NCBI GenBank assembly: GCA_023055425.1
Contig: JALGPY010000015.1
Coordinates: 806,001-870,000, forward strand
Length of the DNA stretch: 64,000 nucleotides
DNA from: Linanthus parryae
Taxonomy: Eukaryota; Streptophyta; Magnoliopsida; Ericales; Polemoniaceae
Direction: 5' to 3'
Shown here piece after piece: positions 1 to 11,521 of this stretch (the first letter of the stretch is position 1; each line of letters starts with the position of its first letter). The notes below the pieces were generated by a model. The model saw only the letters and a program-made list of their open reading frames with translations, did no database searches and was not told where the DNA came from. The position numbers and the translations under genes are program-made.

Positions 1-704
1 CCAAGTGCACATGGAGCCTGATATGCGATGACCGGAGCAAGTTTACAGCTAGGCCCTATGCCACGCGTATTGAGAATGTACGATGGTTCCCGAAGCTGTA
101 TCCCACCAAATCTCTTGCTTTTTCAGAAGAGCTCCTTCTCGAAGGTCATGAGCGCTTTCATGAGCGCTATCGCAAATTCTTCTGCTGGTGTTTAAGGGGT
201 TCTCTCCCTGCTCTTGCCGAGTATGTTCCTGAACTTACTCCCAGGTATGAAAGGATCACAGTCAACGTTGATCCAACTCGCGTTTCTCCCCAATTTGGAT
301 TTGATGCAGTGGCGCCTTCCGTTTGGCCTAGATCAATCGTAAGAGGCTGCTACAAGCGACTGTTGTCTGGCGAGTGTCAAACGATCTTCCGGAGCAACTT
401 GCCTTTTGTTCAACCTTCAGGTGGCCGTGTAGGTCGCCTCTCCAAAAATTGGTTTGCTTACTGGAGTACTCACCAGGCTAGGTTCGAGACGCAGTCGGAT
501 CCTCAGCCCAACAGAGCTCCCACAATCGAGAGGAATGCCTTCCCATTCCGTCCTAATTGCAGTTTGGATGATTCTCAGTATGGCTTCTTCTCTTTGTTGG
601 ATCTTGACAATCACTTGTGCCCATCCACCATTCTTGAGGAGAAAATGGCCGCTGTTAGGGATGGTGCTTCGCATGTTATTAAGTACAGCGAAGATTTCGC
701 CAAG

Positions 705-780
705 GTAAACAATTCCCTTTATGCATGCTAAGCTCCATTTTCTCGTTGTATTGAAGCTTATTCGCCATTTTCTGTTTTAG
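705..780 (+). other. Intron 1 of the antisense gene
   Basis: The donor is caag|gtaaac and the acceptor ctgttttag|tgc. The upstream exon ends on a complete codon (702-704), and the downstream exon is open from its first base to 1291. The unspliced frame stops at 729-731. The length of 76 nt is typical for a short plant intron. Confidence 0.65.
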
Positions 781-1291
781 TGCTATCTTAGGAGGTTCGC
801 ATCTGGAGAGCGCTCCCGATCACTGATCAACACTATCGTTACCGCGAGAAGGCAGGGCGAGAAAATTTTGTTAACAATGGGAATGGCTCCCCCAGTAGAG
901 GCTCGAATTCGTGAGGTAATGGATGCATTCGCTGACTCGGTGATAGACAATACCCCGGTTCTGTCTCCTCCTAGGGATGCTCCGTCTCCTCCAGCAGATG
1001 TTGCCCCGAGGGCCAAAAGACAAAAGCAAAAGGGCATTGCAATCTCTTCCCCTCCTAAGAGTGCTCCAACTTCCTCTCCTGCGAAGTCTCTTGCTTCTAA
1101 AGACAAAGGCAAAGGTCGCATGCCAAGAAAAGTGCGGAAAGAGCTCGCAGTTGAGACTTTTGTTCCTTTTGGTCAGGAGGAAGAGGAGGATGAGAGGAGA
1201 GAAGTGAGAGGAAGAGATGATGATGAAGAAGAAAGAGTCGAAAGCGAAGGAGAAGAAGAAAGAGGTGAGATACAAGAAGAAGATTCGGAAG

Positions 1292-1364
1292 GTATCTTAA
1301 ACAAACTTATCTTCTTCGTACTTTAACTCTTGCAATAGTTGTTGAACAGTTTGTTCCTTTGCAG
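1292..1364 (+). other. Intron 2 of the antisense gene
   Basis: The donor is gaag|gtatct and the acceptor cctttgcag|gtgatg. Joining 1291 to 1365 completes a Gly codon and opens a charged frame through 1652. The unspliced reading stops at 1324-1326. Confidence 0.65.
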
Positions 1365-1950
1365 GTGATGACACAGAAACCATCGGCGGCCTCCTGGCCA
1401 AGAAAAAGGGTTCTCACTCTGGCGTTTCCAGCGAAGCCATAGACGAAGATATCCTTCTTGAGTCTGAAAGAACAGCTGCGGAAGCCGCAGAGAGAAGGAG
1501 GAAGCGAGAAGAAGATGAGATCGAGCTCATAAAGAGGAGAAGTTTGGAAGAACAGCATGTTGATGACTTGGTGGAGCAAGTTGATGATTTAGATGCGGCG
1601 GCTTTGGAACAAGATCAAGAAGACTTTGAGGAAATCGCATGTGGCAAACAAGGTGAGATTTTTAATCTTGCTGTGACTTACCACGAAGTGATTACTGGTG
1701 CGTTAAAGCATTGCTTATCAAAAGCTGATATTCGCCGATGGCTAGTAGGCAAGTGTGGTGAACCCTCAGGAAATCATTCAAGCAATGTTTGTAAACCAGG
1801 CTTAGTAACCTAGTCATCATCGTAACGAGTTTCTTCGCACCCGAGGTCACGCTCACCTTAAAGATGTGCTTAATGAAGATACCCTAGTAGGATATGGTGT
1901 CGAATCTTTAACATATGATGAAGGTGCTGCGATCCCACCTAAGTGTGGAG

Positions 1951-2030
1951 GTGTTCGCTTTTGATCTATCAAAATAACAAAACACTGTGTAATACAAGTT
2001 GCCTCACTATTTTCCTGTCCTGTATCGCAG
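1951..2030 (+). other. Intron of the antisense gene
   Basis: The donor is tggag|gtgttc and the acceptor tatcgcag|gcgatg. Joining 1950 to 2031 completes a Gly codon. It connects the open piece 1809-1950 to the long acidic exon 2031-2612. Confidence 0.6.
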
Positions 2031-2612
2031 GCGATGCTGAAGAGGATGTGCCGGAGCGAAGGAGTCAGCCTCCTACCTCTTATGCTCCAGAGCGAAGCCC
2101 TTACATTGAGAAGCCTGTCGCAACTACTGAGTATGCAGGCGAGCCTTTGGAGGACATCATTGAGGTTTCTGATGATATTGAAGCTGACACCGTGCTAAGA
2201 GAGGAAGATGCTGATGCTACAGTTGAGGAAATGGAAACAGATGGTGTTGGAGATGAAGTTCATGAAAACGAACAAGTCATGGAAGACACAGCATCGCATG
2301 CAAATGTTGATGTCCAAATGAATGCTCCCGAGACACAAGAGCCCCTCGCAGCCCAAGAAGTTCCTGGCCAAGCAACAGCTGCCATTATTGTTGTTCCTTC
2401 AACAGAGTTAGAGCTTCTGGAGGTTCCCCAAGCATGGAGTTTTTGGAGCTCGCAAGTTGGAGCTGCTGTTGCACCTGTTACGGCCTATACTCTTCCTACC
2501 AACTACGATGAGCTCGAGCTTGCAGCTGACAGGCAAGCAATGGAGCGAGGACATACTTCAGCTTTTCCAGCAATGTGCATTCCCTCTTTGCGTGAAATCC
2601 TTGAAGGGACTG

Positions 2613-2689
2613 GTATGTTACCATTCGTCGTATTCTACATCCTTGTTTTTTAAAGCTTTCACGCTCTAAACTTGAATTTACTTGATCAG
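2613..2689 (+). other. Intron of the antisense gene
   Basis: The donor is gggactg|gtatgt and the acceptor ttgatcag|aaatg. Joining 2612 to 2690 makes a Glu codon and continues in the frame starting at 2692. The unspliced frame reaches a stop at 2651-2653. Confidence 0.6.
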
Positions 2690-3163
2690 AAATGAAGCAA
2701 GCTGATGTGGACTGGCTGATTCATATGCGCCTCTCATACCCCTGGTCATTCGCGAGATCTCTGGAGATAGAGCCATATGACAGGAGGCTTTTCTTGACTG
2801 AAGCCATCTGGATTCTGGAGCAAGTATCTGTGGCCACTCCTGCGACCATTTCTCCTCACAGTGCACAGCTGCTTTTCAGCACATGCAAAGGGCTTCAAGC
2901 TAAAGTTCAAGAAGCTGGGATTCGAGTATCTCCTCAACAGGATCACCAAAATTCTCGCAGCTGTGAGTTTGAAGCGCGGCTACCACAACCTCGCATCTGA
3001 AAGGCGGAAGGTAGAGGAACAAAGGCAGAAGGCTGAAGAAGCTGTCAACCTCTTTCATGCGATGAACGCCAAGTATGAACATCTGAAGCGAGAAGTGGAC
3101 CAAGCAAGAGAGATGTCACTCTCGTTTTCTCCAGAGGACCCTTTGATCAAGGATTTGTTTTAG

Positions 3164-4163
3164 AAACAAAAATATTTGTTTAGAACAAAATATTATTGTA
3201 ATGGTAGTGTTTCTCCCCCTTTTTTTTATCTGGAACTCTATGTCCCGTTTTGCCCTTTTGAGGATTTGCACAAATATCATGATGCGTATCAATTATGACG
3301 TCACATAGCGACATATCTGCCTTGATTTTCGCGCTAATGATTTATCAGATAAGCACGATTTCCTTGGGAAGCCCATCCTTATTATGACCTTCCGTCATTA
3401 ATTAGGGCGTGCCACCGAATCGTCATAGCCTTTAGTAGGGTAATTGAATTTTACCTCTTTTGAGACGTAAGTAATTGATTCTTACCCGTTTTCCAAGCTT
3501 TGCTGACTCAGCTAGGGAACTGAAGAGTCCCCTTAAGGTCTATATAAACCCTGCTTCTTGCTGCTTGGGTTCTTCATCCCAAAATGTGGCTTGCCATGAG
3601 TCCTTACGACTGATGGCCTCATTGCTTGTCCTTTGTTGAGTCATGGCAATTTACAGTTGTGAAATCTGAGTTTTTGCCTTGTGCCATAGAAATAGGTTGC
3701 AAGATCTTCTTTATAAAACTTACTGTTCTTCATGATTGCTTTGAAGAATATATAGACAATACCTCATGGTTCTACGAAGATTCTTCTTCGTCTATTATGT
3801 TTGTAGGTCGTATCTCCGACTGCCTTCTGGCAAGGTGCAGTTCCATACTAACCTTTTTACCGAATCGTAATGAATGGAGTGTTTCTCCTCTAGCTTTCCT
3901 GGAGGAGAACTATTTGCCTCCACGTTCTTGAACAAGGCGTGACGAGCCATGGCGCCCGTCTCTGCGGACTATAAGCTTTCTTCCCCAGGAGCTGTTCTCC
4001 ACTTGTTCTTCATCGCCGCATCCGCCTGGACATGGGGTTCATCTGGCACATCTCTTGGGCAGAATACCAGTCAAGAGCCTTGTTCAGATATAGGACCTCG
4101 ACGATAGCGTCGCATAGCTTTTGTTAGCATTTGTAGGCCGTTCATTTTATAGTAAGAATTTTC
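3164..4163. other. Tat 3' region, no gene recognised
   Basis: No convincing coding region is present. A plus-strand TATA-like box (tctatataaaccc, about 3540-3552) lies 380 bases past the antisense gene, with nothing recognisable after it. A 101-codon plus-strand frame at 3626-3931 has no family resemblance and is probably chance. Confidence 0.4.
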
Positions 4164-4330
4164 TTAGTATAAAATTTTCTCTTGTAAGCTGCTATCTAGA
4201 CAGATAAATTGTAAGTCATTTTAACTATTAATGAAATGTACTTTAGCTCAGTATGAACTTTCGCTTGTAAGCTGCCATCTAGACAGACAAATTGTAAGTC
4301 ATTTTGACTGTTAATGAAATGGACTTTAGT
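4164..4330. repeat. Two tandem copies of an ~83-bp unit
   Basis: The two copies begin near 4164 and 4248. Each holds cttgtaagctgc, a CATCT/TATCT-AGAC-AGA dyad, aaattgtaagtcatttt and ttaatgaaatg. They lie at the start of the repeat-rich 3' region of the Tat element. Confidence 0.75.
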
Positions 4331-4489
4331 ATTTGCTTTTCTTGTTTGATACAACAAATTGTAATATCGCATGCGTGGTTGCTATAAAACGAAACAAGTT
4401 ATGTTTCTTTACCGTTTTGCATTCGGATATTTGCCTTAACAATTCTTTATCTCAAGCTTGATAAATTTTGCATTCGCACAGGGCGTTGT

Positions 4490-4945
4490 TGCCATAGCTT
4501 GCTATCTAAGCAGATAGACTTGCAGATTAGTTAAGATCATGATTGAACATTACTGCCATCTTGGCAGATATGCTTTGGATCGCATAGAATCGCATATTAT
4601 GGCTGCTATCTAGGCAGATAGTCTTTTAGATCACTTAAGATCGCATTTGAACATTGCAGCTATCTCGGCAGATAGGCTTTGGATCGCATAGGATCGCATA
4701 TTATGGCTGCTATCTAGGCAGATAGGCTTTTAGATCACTTAAGATCGCATGTGAACATTGCTGCTATCTCGGCAGATAGGCTTTTGGATCGCATAGGATC
4801 ATACATTATGTTTTCTATCTAGGCAGCTAGGCTTTTAGATCACTTAAGATCGCATTTGAACATGGCTGCTATCTCAGCAGATAGGCTTTGGATTGCATAG
4901 GATCGCGTATCATGGCTGCTATCTTGGCAGATAGGCTTTTGTCGT
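4490..4945. repeat. Tandem repeat with phased CTATCT-AGATAG dyads
   Basis: A unit of 104-105 bp recurs (equivalent points at 4601, 4705, 4810 and 4914). Each unit is two half-units of about 52 bp, and each half-unit carries an inverted repeat CTATCT-nnnn-AGATAG. Dyads are visible near 4501, 4553, 4605, 4655, 4709, 4762, 4814, 4870 and 4918, some with one mismatch. The short words ggatcgcat and gatcacttaagatcgcat repeat between them. Known: 3' regions of Tat/Ogre elements are hypervariable and can seed satellite DNA. Confidence 0.85.
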
Positions 4946-5000
4946 AAATAAGCAGAGAAGTAAATAGATGATAAGAGACAACTAAGGTAATAAAATTCTT

Positions 5001-5075
5001 CTCATATGGGAGAATTCTTTTATTAAAAGCACCCTCATATGGGAGAGGCAAGATTACAAGTTCCTCATATGGGAG
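5001..5075. repeat. Three copies of ctcatatgggag
   Basis: The 12-mer ctcatatgggag occurs at 5001-5012, 5034-5045 and 5064-5075, spaced 33 and 30 bp. It lies just downstream of the pol stop in element orientation. Its function is unknown. Confidence 0.8.
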
Positions 5076-5159
5076 GAAACAACGCATGAATCTATTAGAG
5101 TAATTAGACATACATTTCAATAGACATTTGAATCCAATGTATGTAAAGAGAGAGAGAGG

Positions 5160-7050
5160 TTAAGGATAATACTTTTTAATACAGCGCATATTGATCGGGC
5201 TTGGGGTTGTGGCAGTCCCATGGAGCCTCTGTATTGTGTAGTAACCACTGTCAAAGACTTCTTTAACTTCGAATGGTCCTTCCCAGTTAGCTGCGAACTT
5301 TGGATGGGCTGCCTCCCGAATGAAATGATCCGAAGAGCGCAGGACCAAGTCCCGGACCGTGAAATCTCGATGTTGGACTGTTTTGTTTTATGCGCGAGCG
5401 ATCCTCTCCTTGTACCGCTTGTTAGCCCGCTTAGCTTGTTCTCGCTTCTCCTCCAACAAGATCAAGTCGTGGTCGCGTTGATTGTCATATAATGCATGAA
5501 AGGCCAATCTCGCAGAGTTGATTTTCACCTCCGCTGGTACAACAGCTTCAGCTCCATAGCATAGAAGGAACGGGGAGACTCCTGTGGGAGTCCTCGACGA
5601 AGTTCGATATGCCCATAATGCTACGTTCAAAGATTCGGCCCATTTCTTGTGATCATCTGCGACCATCTTGCTCAGAATTTTTAGTAGTGTCTTGTTGGTT
5701 GCTTCTGCTTGACCATTCCCTTTCGGATAATAAGGAGTGGAACAGACCTGCCTTTTGTTGTACTCTGCTAGTTTTGCGGCTACTTGTCGATTTACAAAGG
5801 GCGTACCATTATCCGAAAGGATTGTGTTGGGGATCCAGAACCTATATATGATGTTTTCTTGAACGAAGTTCACCACTGCGAGCGCATTAGCTGTTTTGAG
5901 AGGAATTGCCTCCACCCACTTAGTAAACAACTCAGTCGCAGTCAGGATAAACTGGTTCCCATGTGAGGCCGGTCGAATGGGGCCAACAAAATCTAGAGCC
6001 CAAGTGTGGAATGGCCATGGCGTCCCTAATGCCTGTAGGTCTACGACAGGGGCATGTACGAGGTTACCCTTAAATTGACATTCCTGGCATCTCCTTACTT
6101 TGGTGCGACAATCTTCCTCCATTGTGGGCCAAAAATAACCAACTGTGAGGAGATGTCTGCATAGCTTCGCGCCCCCTTGATGCTCTACTTGGTGAGATAG
6201 ATCCATCACCTCTTGCGCTTCTTTGTTATCTAGGCATCGAAGTAGATTACCCTCATGACCCCTTCACCAGAGTATGTTTTCCTATACCACATACCGAGCC
6301 GCCTTTCTTTTCAATTTCTCGGCTTCTTTCCTTTGCTCAGGCTCGATTCCTTCTGTGAGAAAATCGAAGAGTGGATTTCTCCAGTCCGTGTCATTATCGA
6401 CCAAAGCGATTGTTAGAGAATCCTTGATCAATGCGCAACTTTCACAATTCCCTTGAATTATCGCAGCAGCCGTTGACATGTCCGGCCAATGAATTCCATA
6501 TCTTTGGGCTTTTCGATAGATCGACACCTCACCTTCTCCGCACGTGTGCTGGTGAATCTTTTCCAGTAAAGCTTGCCCCTCCTGCTGCGAGACGCATCGC
6601 ATAAGTATTCCTCCTGGGCCTTTGTAGTAGAGGGCGTTATCATGTATACAGTATCCCTTAGTGGATGACCAATTCTCTTTGCTCGTCCCCTCCGCAATTG
6701 CATGCAATATCAGTTTTCTCCAATCTTCGGCATCCATGGACTCATCCTCGCATGCGTCCTCTGTCAATGCTGGTGACATTCGGACTTCGATCGAGATTCT
6801 TGCAGGGCATTTGTCTGTACTCACTTTAGATCCCAGAGTGGCTAAAGCATCAGCATGTCGATTATCAGCTCTCGGCGTGTGTTCGTACCTAACGTCGCAG
6901 AATTGTTGTACCAGCTTCTGCACCAAAGTTCGATAGGGTAACGAATTTACCTCTTTCAATCCGTACTCGCCTGAATCCTGTTTGACGATTAACTTAGAAT
7001 CTCCCATAACCGTCAAACTGCTTACTTCCAGTGCCCTGGCTGCCGGAGGC
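5160..7050 (-). pseudogene. pol: Tat second RNase H (end) and integrase
   Basis: This is the 3' part of Tat pol, in a different frame from the upstream part because of a one-base loss near 7050. It holds the end of the second RNase H (MGDSK and RHADAL motifs, each with an acidic residue expected in that fold). The integrase follows: an HHCC zinc finger (about 6205-6090), then the core with Asp in WALDFVGP, Asp in LSDNGTPF and Glu in GQAEATNKTL, and a C-terminal domain ending at 5160. In-frame stops are TAG at 6284-6282, TGA at 6266-6264 and TAA at 5390-5388. The first two fit single C-to-T changes from CAG and CGA. The product would insert the cDNA into the host genome, but this copy cannot make it. 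Confidence 0.85.
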
Positions 7051-7642
7051 CTGCGATGAGAGCCTCATATTCCGCTTCATTGTTGGTCACTGGGAAATCA
7101 AGTTTTGTGGACATTTGGATGACCTCCCCATCTGGTTTAGTCAAAACGATTCCAATTCCTCCACCTTTCCTTGTTGAAGATCCATCAAAATGAAGCGTCC
7201 AGTAAGGTAACTCGACTGCATAGATCTCGGGTCCTTCTAGTTCCTCCTCGATCATGGGCTCATAGCTGTTATCCGGGAACTGTGCCAGAAGATCCGCCAC
7301 TGCTTGCGATTTGATTGCTCGTGGTCGAACACACGTGATGTCATATTGTGAAATGGTCATATACCATTTTGCCAATCTTCCACCGGGAGAGGTGTGAGTC
7401 AAGAGATACCGTATGGGGTCGCCCTTTGTGACCACCACAACTTTGTGCGAGGCGAAGTAGTGTTTTAACTTTTCTATTACAACGAATAAGGCAAGACAAT
7501 GGCGTTCGATATCTGTGTACCTTGATTCAGCTGGCTGCACAATGCGAGAAATATAGTAAATCGGCCTTTCTTTCCCTTCATATTCTTGAGCCAAAAGCGC
7601 CCCTATAGACTTCTTTGTCGACGTCAGGTACAACAGAAGCGG
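7022..7642 (-). pseudogene. pol: Tat native RNase H plus start of second RNase H
   Basis: The first half (about 7630-7270) is the native gypsy RNase H. It aligns by layout (SIGALLAQ, ERHCLALF, AVADLLAQF) but lacks the usual catalytic Asp positions: TKGD stands where other families have TDH. The second half (about 7210-7030) begins another RNase H, with HFDGSS and NNEAEYEAL, which supply the catalytic Asp and Glu. Known: Tat elements carry such a second RNase H next to a degenerate native one. A stop (TAG, 7645-7643) separates this part from RT, and a frameshift near 7050 breaks it. Confidence 0.85.
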
Positions 7643-8896
7643 CTATCCAAGCTGCGGTGTGATCATTACCCTTGGCGATGTCAGCAGGTCCTTTAGCTTC
7701 CCGAACGCGACCTCATGTTCCTCTGTCCAATTGTGCACAACATTCTTCTTGAGAAGATCGCTGAAGCAGAAGGTTATTTCTGCGATTGTTGGGATGAATC
7801 TCCGCAGGTAAGATAACTTCCCCAAAAACGTCTTCAAAGTACTTTGATTGTGTGGCGCCGTCATGCTTGTGATGGCTGATACCTTCGCGGGGTCAGGCTC
7901 GATGCCATGGCGATGTATTACGCATCCCAAGAACTTTCTTGAAGTCACTCCAAATGCACACTTCATGGGGTTCATCTTTAGCAGGAAACTCCTGCATCTT
8001 TCAAATACTTTACGCAGGTCCCCCAAATGGTCTGCTTCCTCTTTGGACTTGACAACCAAATCATCAACATAAAACTCCACTTCCTGGTGCATCATGTCGT
8101 GGAATAGAGCCATCATTGCTCGCTGATAGATCGCGCCTGCGTTCTTGAGCCCGAAAGGCATAATCGTGTAATTAAAGACTCCCGTCGGCATGATGAACAC
8201 GGTTTTCCGTGCATCTTCAGGGTCCATTTTGATCTGGTTGTACCCACTGAAACCATCCATGAAGCTGAACATTCGGTGACCCGCAGTAGAATCAATGAGC
8301 AGATCGATGTTGGGTAACGGAAAATCATCCCTGGGACAGAAGCGGTTGAGATCTCTGAAGTCTACACAAATGCGAAGCTGCCCATTCTTTTTTACCACAG
8401 ACACAATGTTGGCCAACCAGGTGGGATGATGATTCGGCTCGATAAACTTGGCAGTCAACAGCTTGACAATTTCTTGCTTGATTTTCACATTTATCTCCGA
8501 CCTTAAGCTTCTTTTACTTTGCTTTACTGGTTTAGATCCTGGGATAACATCTAACCTGTGCATAGTGATGCTCGCGTCCAAACCAGGCATTTCATTGTAT
8601 TCCCATGCAAACACATCTTTGTACTCAGTCAGCAGTTGCAGCAATCTTGCCTCTTCGTCGCTTGTGAGGTCTGCACTCACAAAGACGGGCCTCTTCTTTT
8701 CTTTTCCTGGGCTCAGAAACACTTCCTTCAGCTCTTGCTTCTGGGGCCTCGGCTTATCCTCCATGTATTCAGGTGCTTCTTTCAGCTTTTCCTCTGAAAT
8801 CTCTGATGATGGTTTGTCTACCTCCGTAACATGCTCGATTTGATTGATTTGCCCAGGGATATCCCCATGCTCGAATAGGGGTACCCCCGTGCACCT
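7643..8896 (-). pseudogene. pol: Tat reverse transcriptase
   Basis: The open frame covers the linker and the whole RT domain. Landmarks in order are a WLANIVSVVKKNG block, RICVDFRDLN, FSFMDGFSGYNQI, the MPFGLKNAGA block and the catalytic YVDDLVV (about 8062-8080). FLGCVIHRHGI and the connection region follow. The family copies retrotransposon RNA to cDNA in the virus-like particle. It is in the same frame as gag and protease, as expected for a single Tat polyprotein. It is bounded by TGA (8899-8897) upstream and TAG (7645-7643) downstream, but the RT core itself is uninterrupted. Confidence 0.9.
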
Positions 8897-9637
8897 TCAT
8901 ATGCGGTAGCATTTCTTTCCATTGGAGTAGAAACTTTCTATCTCTTTGCCTGCGAGATCATGTTTTACCACTCTTTTCAGAGTGTACACGTTCTTTCTTA
9001 GGTAGGCAACCGGCGGTGCCTCTTCGCGTGTGGACAACTTTTCCTTAGCATCCTCCCTTGTCACCATCACTCCCGCTGGTGATTGATCCTTGATGTCTTC
9101 CCATCGAGGCAAAGGATTCGGATTAAACGGCCCCGGCGTTTGCTCATCCGCCATTTCGGTAAACCACACCGCTTCAGTGAGGTGCGCCTCATTTAAATTT
9201 AAGGGATTTACCGAAGCTGGTATCTTCACTACTCTGTCGTTCCAGATGACCTTCATTACTTGGTGAGTTGTAGAGGGAACTGCGTTGAAACGATGAATCC
9301 AAGCTCGCCCTATGATCATGTGATACGTGGTATTCGCATCAATGACGTAGAATTTGGCTGAGCACTTGATCTTCCCTATCTGAACGCCCAGACAAATCCA
9401 TCCTATCGTCATCCTAGAATCACTCCCGAATCCCATCAGCGGGGAGGGGCGTCTGACAATCTTCTTCTCTTGGATTCCTGCCAATTTTAGAGTGTTGAGC
9501 GAGACCACGTTGACGGCTGCTCCTCCATCAACAAATGCCCTCTTAAATTCGACATCATTGATCACCGCTGTTACATATAAGGGCTTTTGGTGGCTCGAGT
9601 CCGTCTTCTTGTCGCTTGCGGAGAAGGTCATAACCTT
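8897..9637 (-). pseudogene. pol: Tat aspartic protease
   Basis: This retropepsin-like region has the active-site block FVDGGAAVNVV near residue 36 of the piece starting at 9631. Asp is present, with GG in place of the usual TG/SG. The second hallmark is MIIGRAWIH. The protease would cleave the Gag-Pol polyprotein. It continues the gag frame but is separated from it by TAA (9640-9638) and from RT by TGA (8899-8897). Confidence 0.8.
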
Positions 9638-11503
9638 TTACATAGAGCGGGATTCCCTAATAACTTTTCCATTCGAGACCACGATATCTTCCTCAAAGTC
9701 TTCTGCCACCCTTAGAATCGCCTTTGTCATTTCTTTCTGGCACTTATCCGAAAAGTTCATTTCGTCGAAGAACTTGTTAAACCCGTGCGACCCCTTCATT
9801 CGATCGGCACGCTCGTCCTCCGTGTCTATGCTGTAGTCCTCATCATGGTGAATTTCAGCAATGATAGGCAAGCCATCTTCCGCAATATCTTCAAGATCCA
9901 TAATCGCAATCATGGCTACTTCTTTTCCTTTCGGCTCTTGCTCTGCGTGGGCTGGCAGCGGATTATTTCGCACGTCTTGTCTCTGATCACTGACAATCAA
10001 CTCACCGTCCTTCATTTTTCGGCTCGCCAGGTGCCTGAGTTTCTTGCAGTCAGCTGTGGGGTGCATGATTTTCCCGTGGCACTCGCACCACTTCGGGTCC
10101 CTCATCATCTCCTTAGAGGGTATCCTTTCAAGCGGAGGCAAGATTCCATCCATACGCCACTGTTTGCATAAGTCGATCACTTCCTCTATCTAGAATGGCA
10201 GAGGCGGCGCATCCGAGTTGGTAACCCTGGGATTCTTGTGCGGCGAAACTGTATTAACCTCAGCTTCGCGCCCCCTCTTATAGATAAATCTTCCAATCTT
10301 GAAAGTGGTTCCCCCTGAGGGTCGTTCAGGGGCATGCTTCTTCTTCTGCCTTTCCACTATAGGTTCTACGTTTTTCGTGCATTCATTTAGCTTTGAAAAC
10401 GTAGGAGTTTGTAGATTGATCAGCATACCTTTGTACTCATCTCGCATGCCTTGTAGACATATCTCCACAAGCCTGCCCTCAAGCACTTCATCTGTGCACT
10501 CCAAGGATTTGGCCCTGAATTTCTTGATGAATGTGACTCCATCTTCCTCGCGCTTCTGGTACATACGAGAGAGATGAATCATTGTAACCTTCTCTTCCAC
10601 CTGGAAGAATTTGGTGTAGAACTTCTGAACCATGTCGTCCCAAGTTTTAATAGATCTGGCCTCCAATGTTCTATACCATTTGTAAGCCACATTTCCCAAA
10701 GATTTCGGGAACTCGCGCATCAGCAACTTGGGATCAGCCCCGTATGGTCCCATCACATCAATGAAACGCATGACATGCTCGTGGGCATTCCCGTTGACAT
10801 CTTCAAGCTTGTCCCACTTAGGAGCCTTATACCCTGCGGGGTTAGGCATGAGATAGATCTCACTTGGGATAGGTGGATCGTTGTCGACTTTTGGAATAAT
10901 GGTGTCTGCGGACGGCTGATTGGTCAAGAAGGTCTCTATGCACCACTGCAGCGACGTCATACATTCCGGTGCACTTCCCCCAGCAGCTAGAGGAAGGGTT
11001 GTTGTAGCCGGCGGGGACACATATGCTGCGATCGGGCTAGGGGTGTAAGTCACATTACCCACCAGTGCCGGCGGAGGAGGCAAGGGGTATTGTGAAGAAA
11101 GGTTGGGTGCCACAGTTGGTGGTTGAGGAATATGTGTGGTAAGGGGCGGTATTTGGGCTGTCTGCTCCTGAACAGAGGGTAATTGCACCATTGCTGGTGG
11201 GGTTTGCGAATTAGGGTTAGGTGGTGTGGGTACCACTCCAGTCCCCTGGGTGGTAGAGGCTCCCCCTCCCTGAGAGACGGCAGTGCCCGCTGTAGGATTT
11301 AGAGCAAGGGTTCCCAGGATGGCCATTATACGTTCCATCTTTGCGGATTGATCCTGAAGGGCCTTTCCCTGATTCTGGATGGTGGCGTTTAGAGCCTCCA
11401 ACGTCAGAGTCCCACTGGCGGCCGCAGAGGCGTGACGGGTCTCCTCTCCTGAGGTTGTCTCCGTAGAGGGTGATCTTTTACTGACGTCATCTTCGTGAGA
11501 CAT
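9638..11503 (-). pseudogene. gag: Tat gag
   Basis: The start Met at 11503 follows a 38-base leader after the primer-binding-like site. Residues 1-180 are low complexity, rich in Pro, Thr and Gln. The Gag core (about residues 185-370) contains APKWDKLEDVNG, KSLGNVAYKWYRTL and the helical repeat region typical of the retrotransposon gag family. A Cys/His knuckle (WCECHGKIMHPTADC, about 10,090-10,045) lies in the second part. An in-frame TAG at 10,192-10,190 splits the protein after residue 437. The frame then continues to TAA at 9640-9638. Confidence 0.85.
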
Positions 11504-11521
11504 GGTTGCTTGCAGTGGTAA

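Larger units (their letters stand above)
1..3163 (+). pseudogene. Antisense extra gene of the Tat element, with introns
   Basis: This gene runs opposite to gag-pol and is cut by the left window edge. Splicing in silico links the open frames. Exon 1 ends at 704; intron 705-780 (GT...AG) keeps frame. Intron 1292-1364 also keeps frame. Exon 3 runs to about 1652. Introns 1951-2030 and 2613-2689 again join frames exactly. The stretch 1653-1950 does not resolve: an open piece lies at 1809-1950, but the joint shows a stop. A frame change near 2880-2930 leads into the last part. The product would have a conserved N-terminal part (residues 1-235 of what is visible; Trp- and Arg-rich), a long acidic Glu/Asp-rich middle, and a C-terminal coiled coil (about 2980-3120). 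It resembles plant-mobile-domain-type proteins found as extra ORFs in Tat elements, but that family assignment is inference. No catalytic motif is visible. Confidence 0.6.

Noticed and set aside
3626..3931. 101-codon plus-strand frame after a TATA-like box
   Set aside because: No recognisable domain and no partner copy; probably chance.
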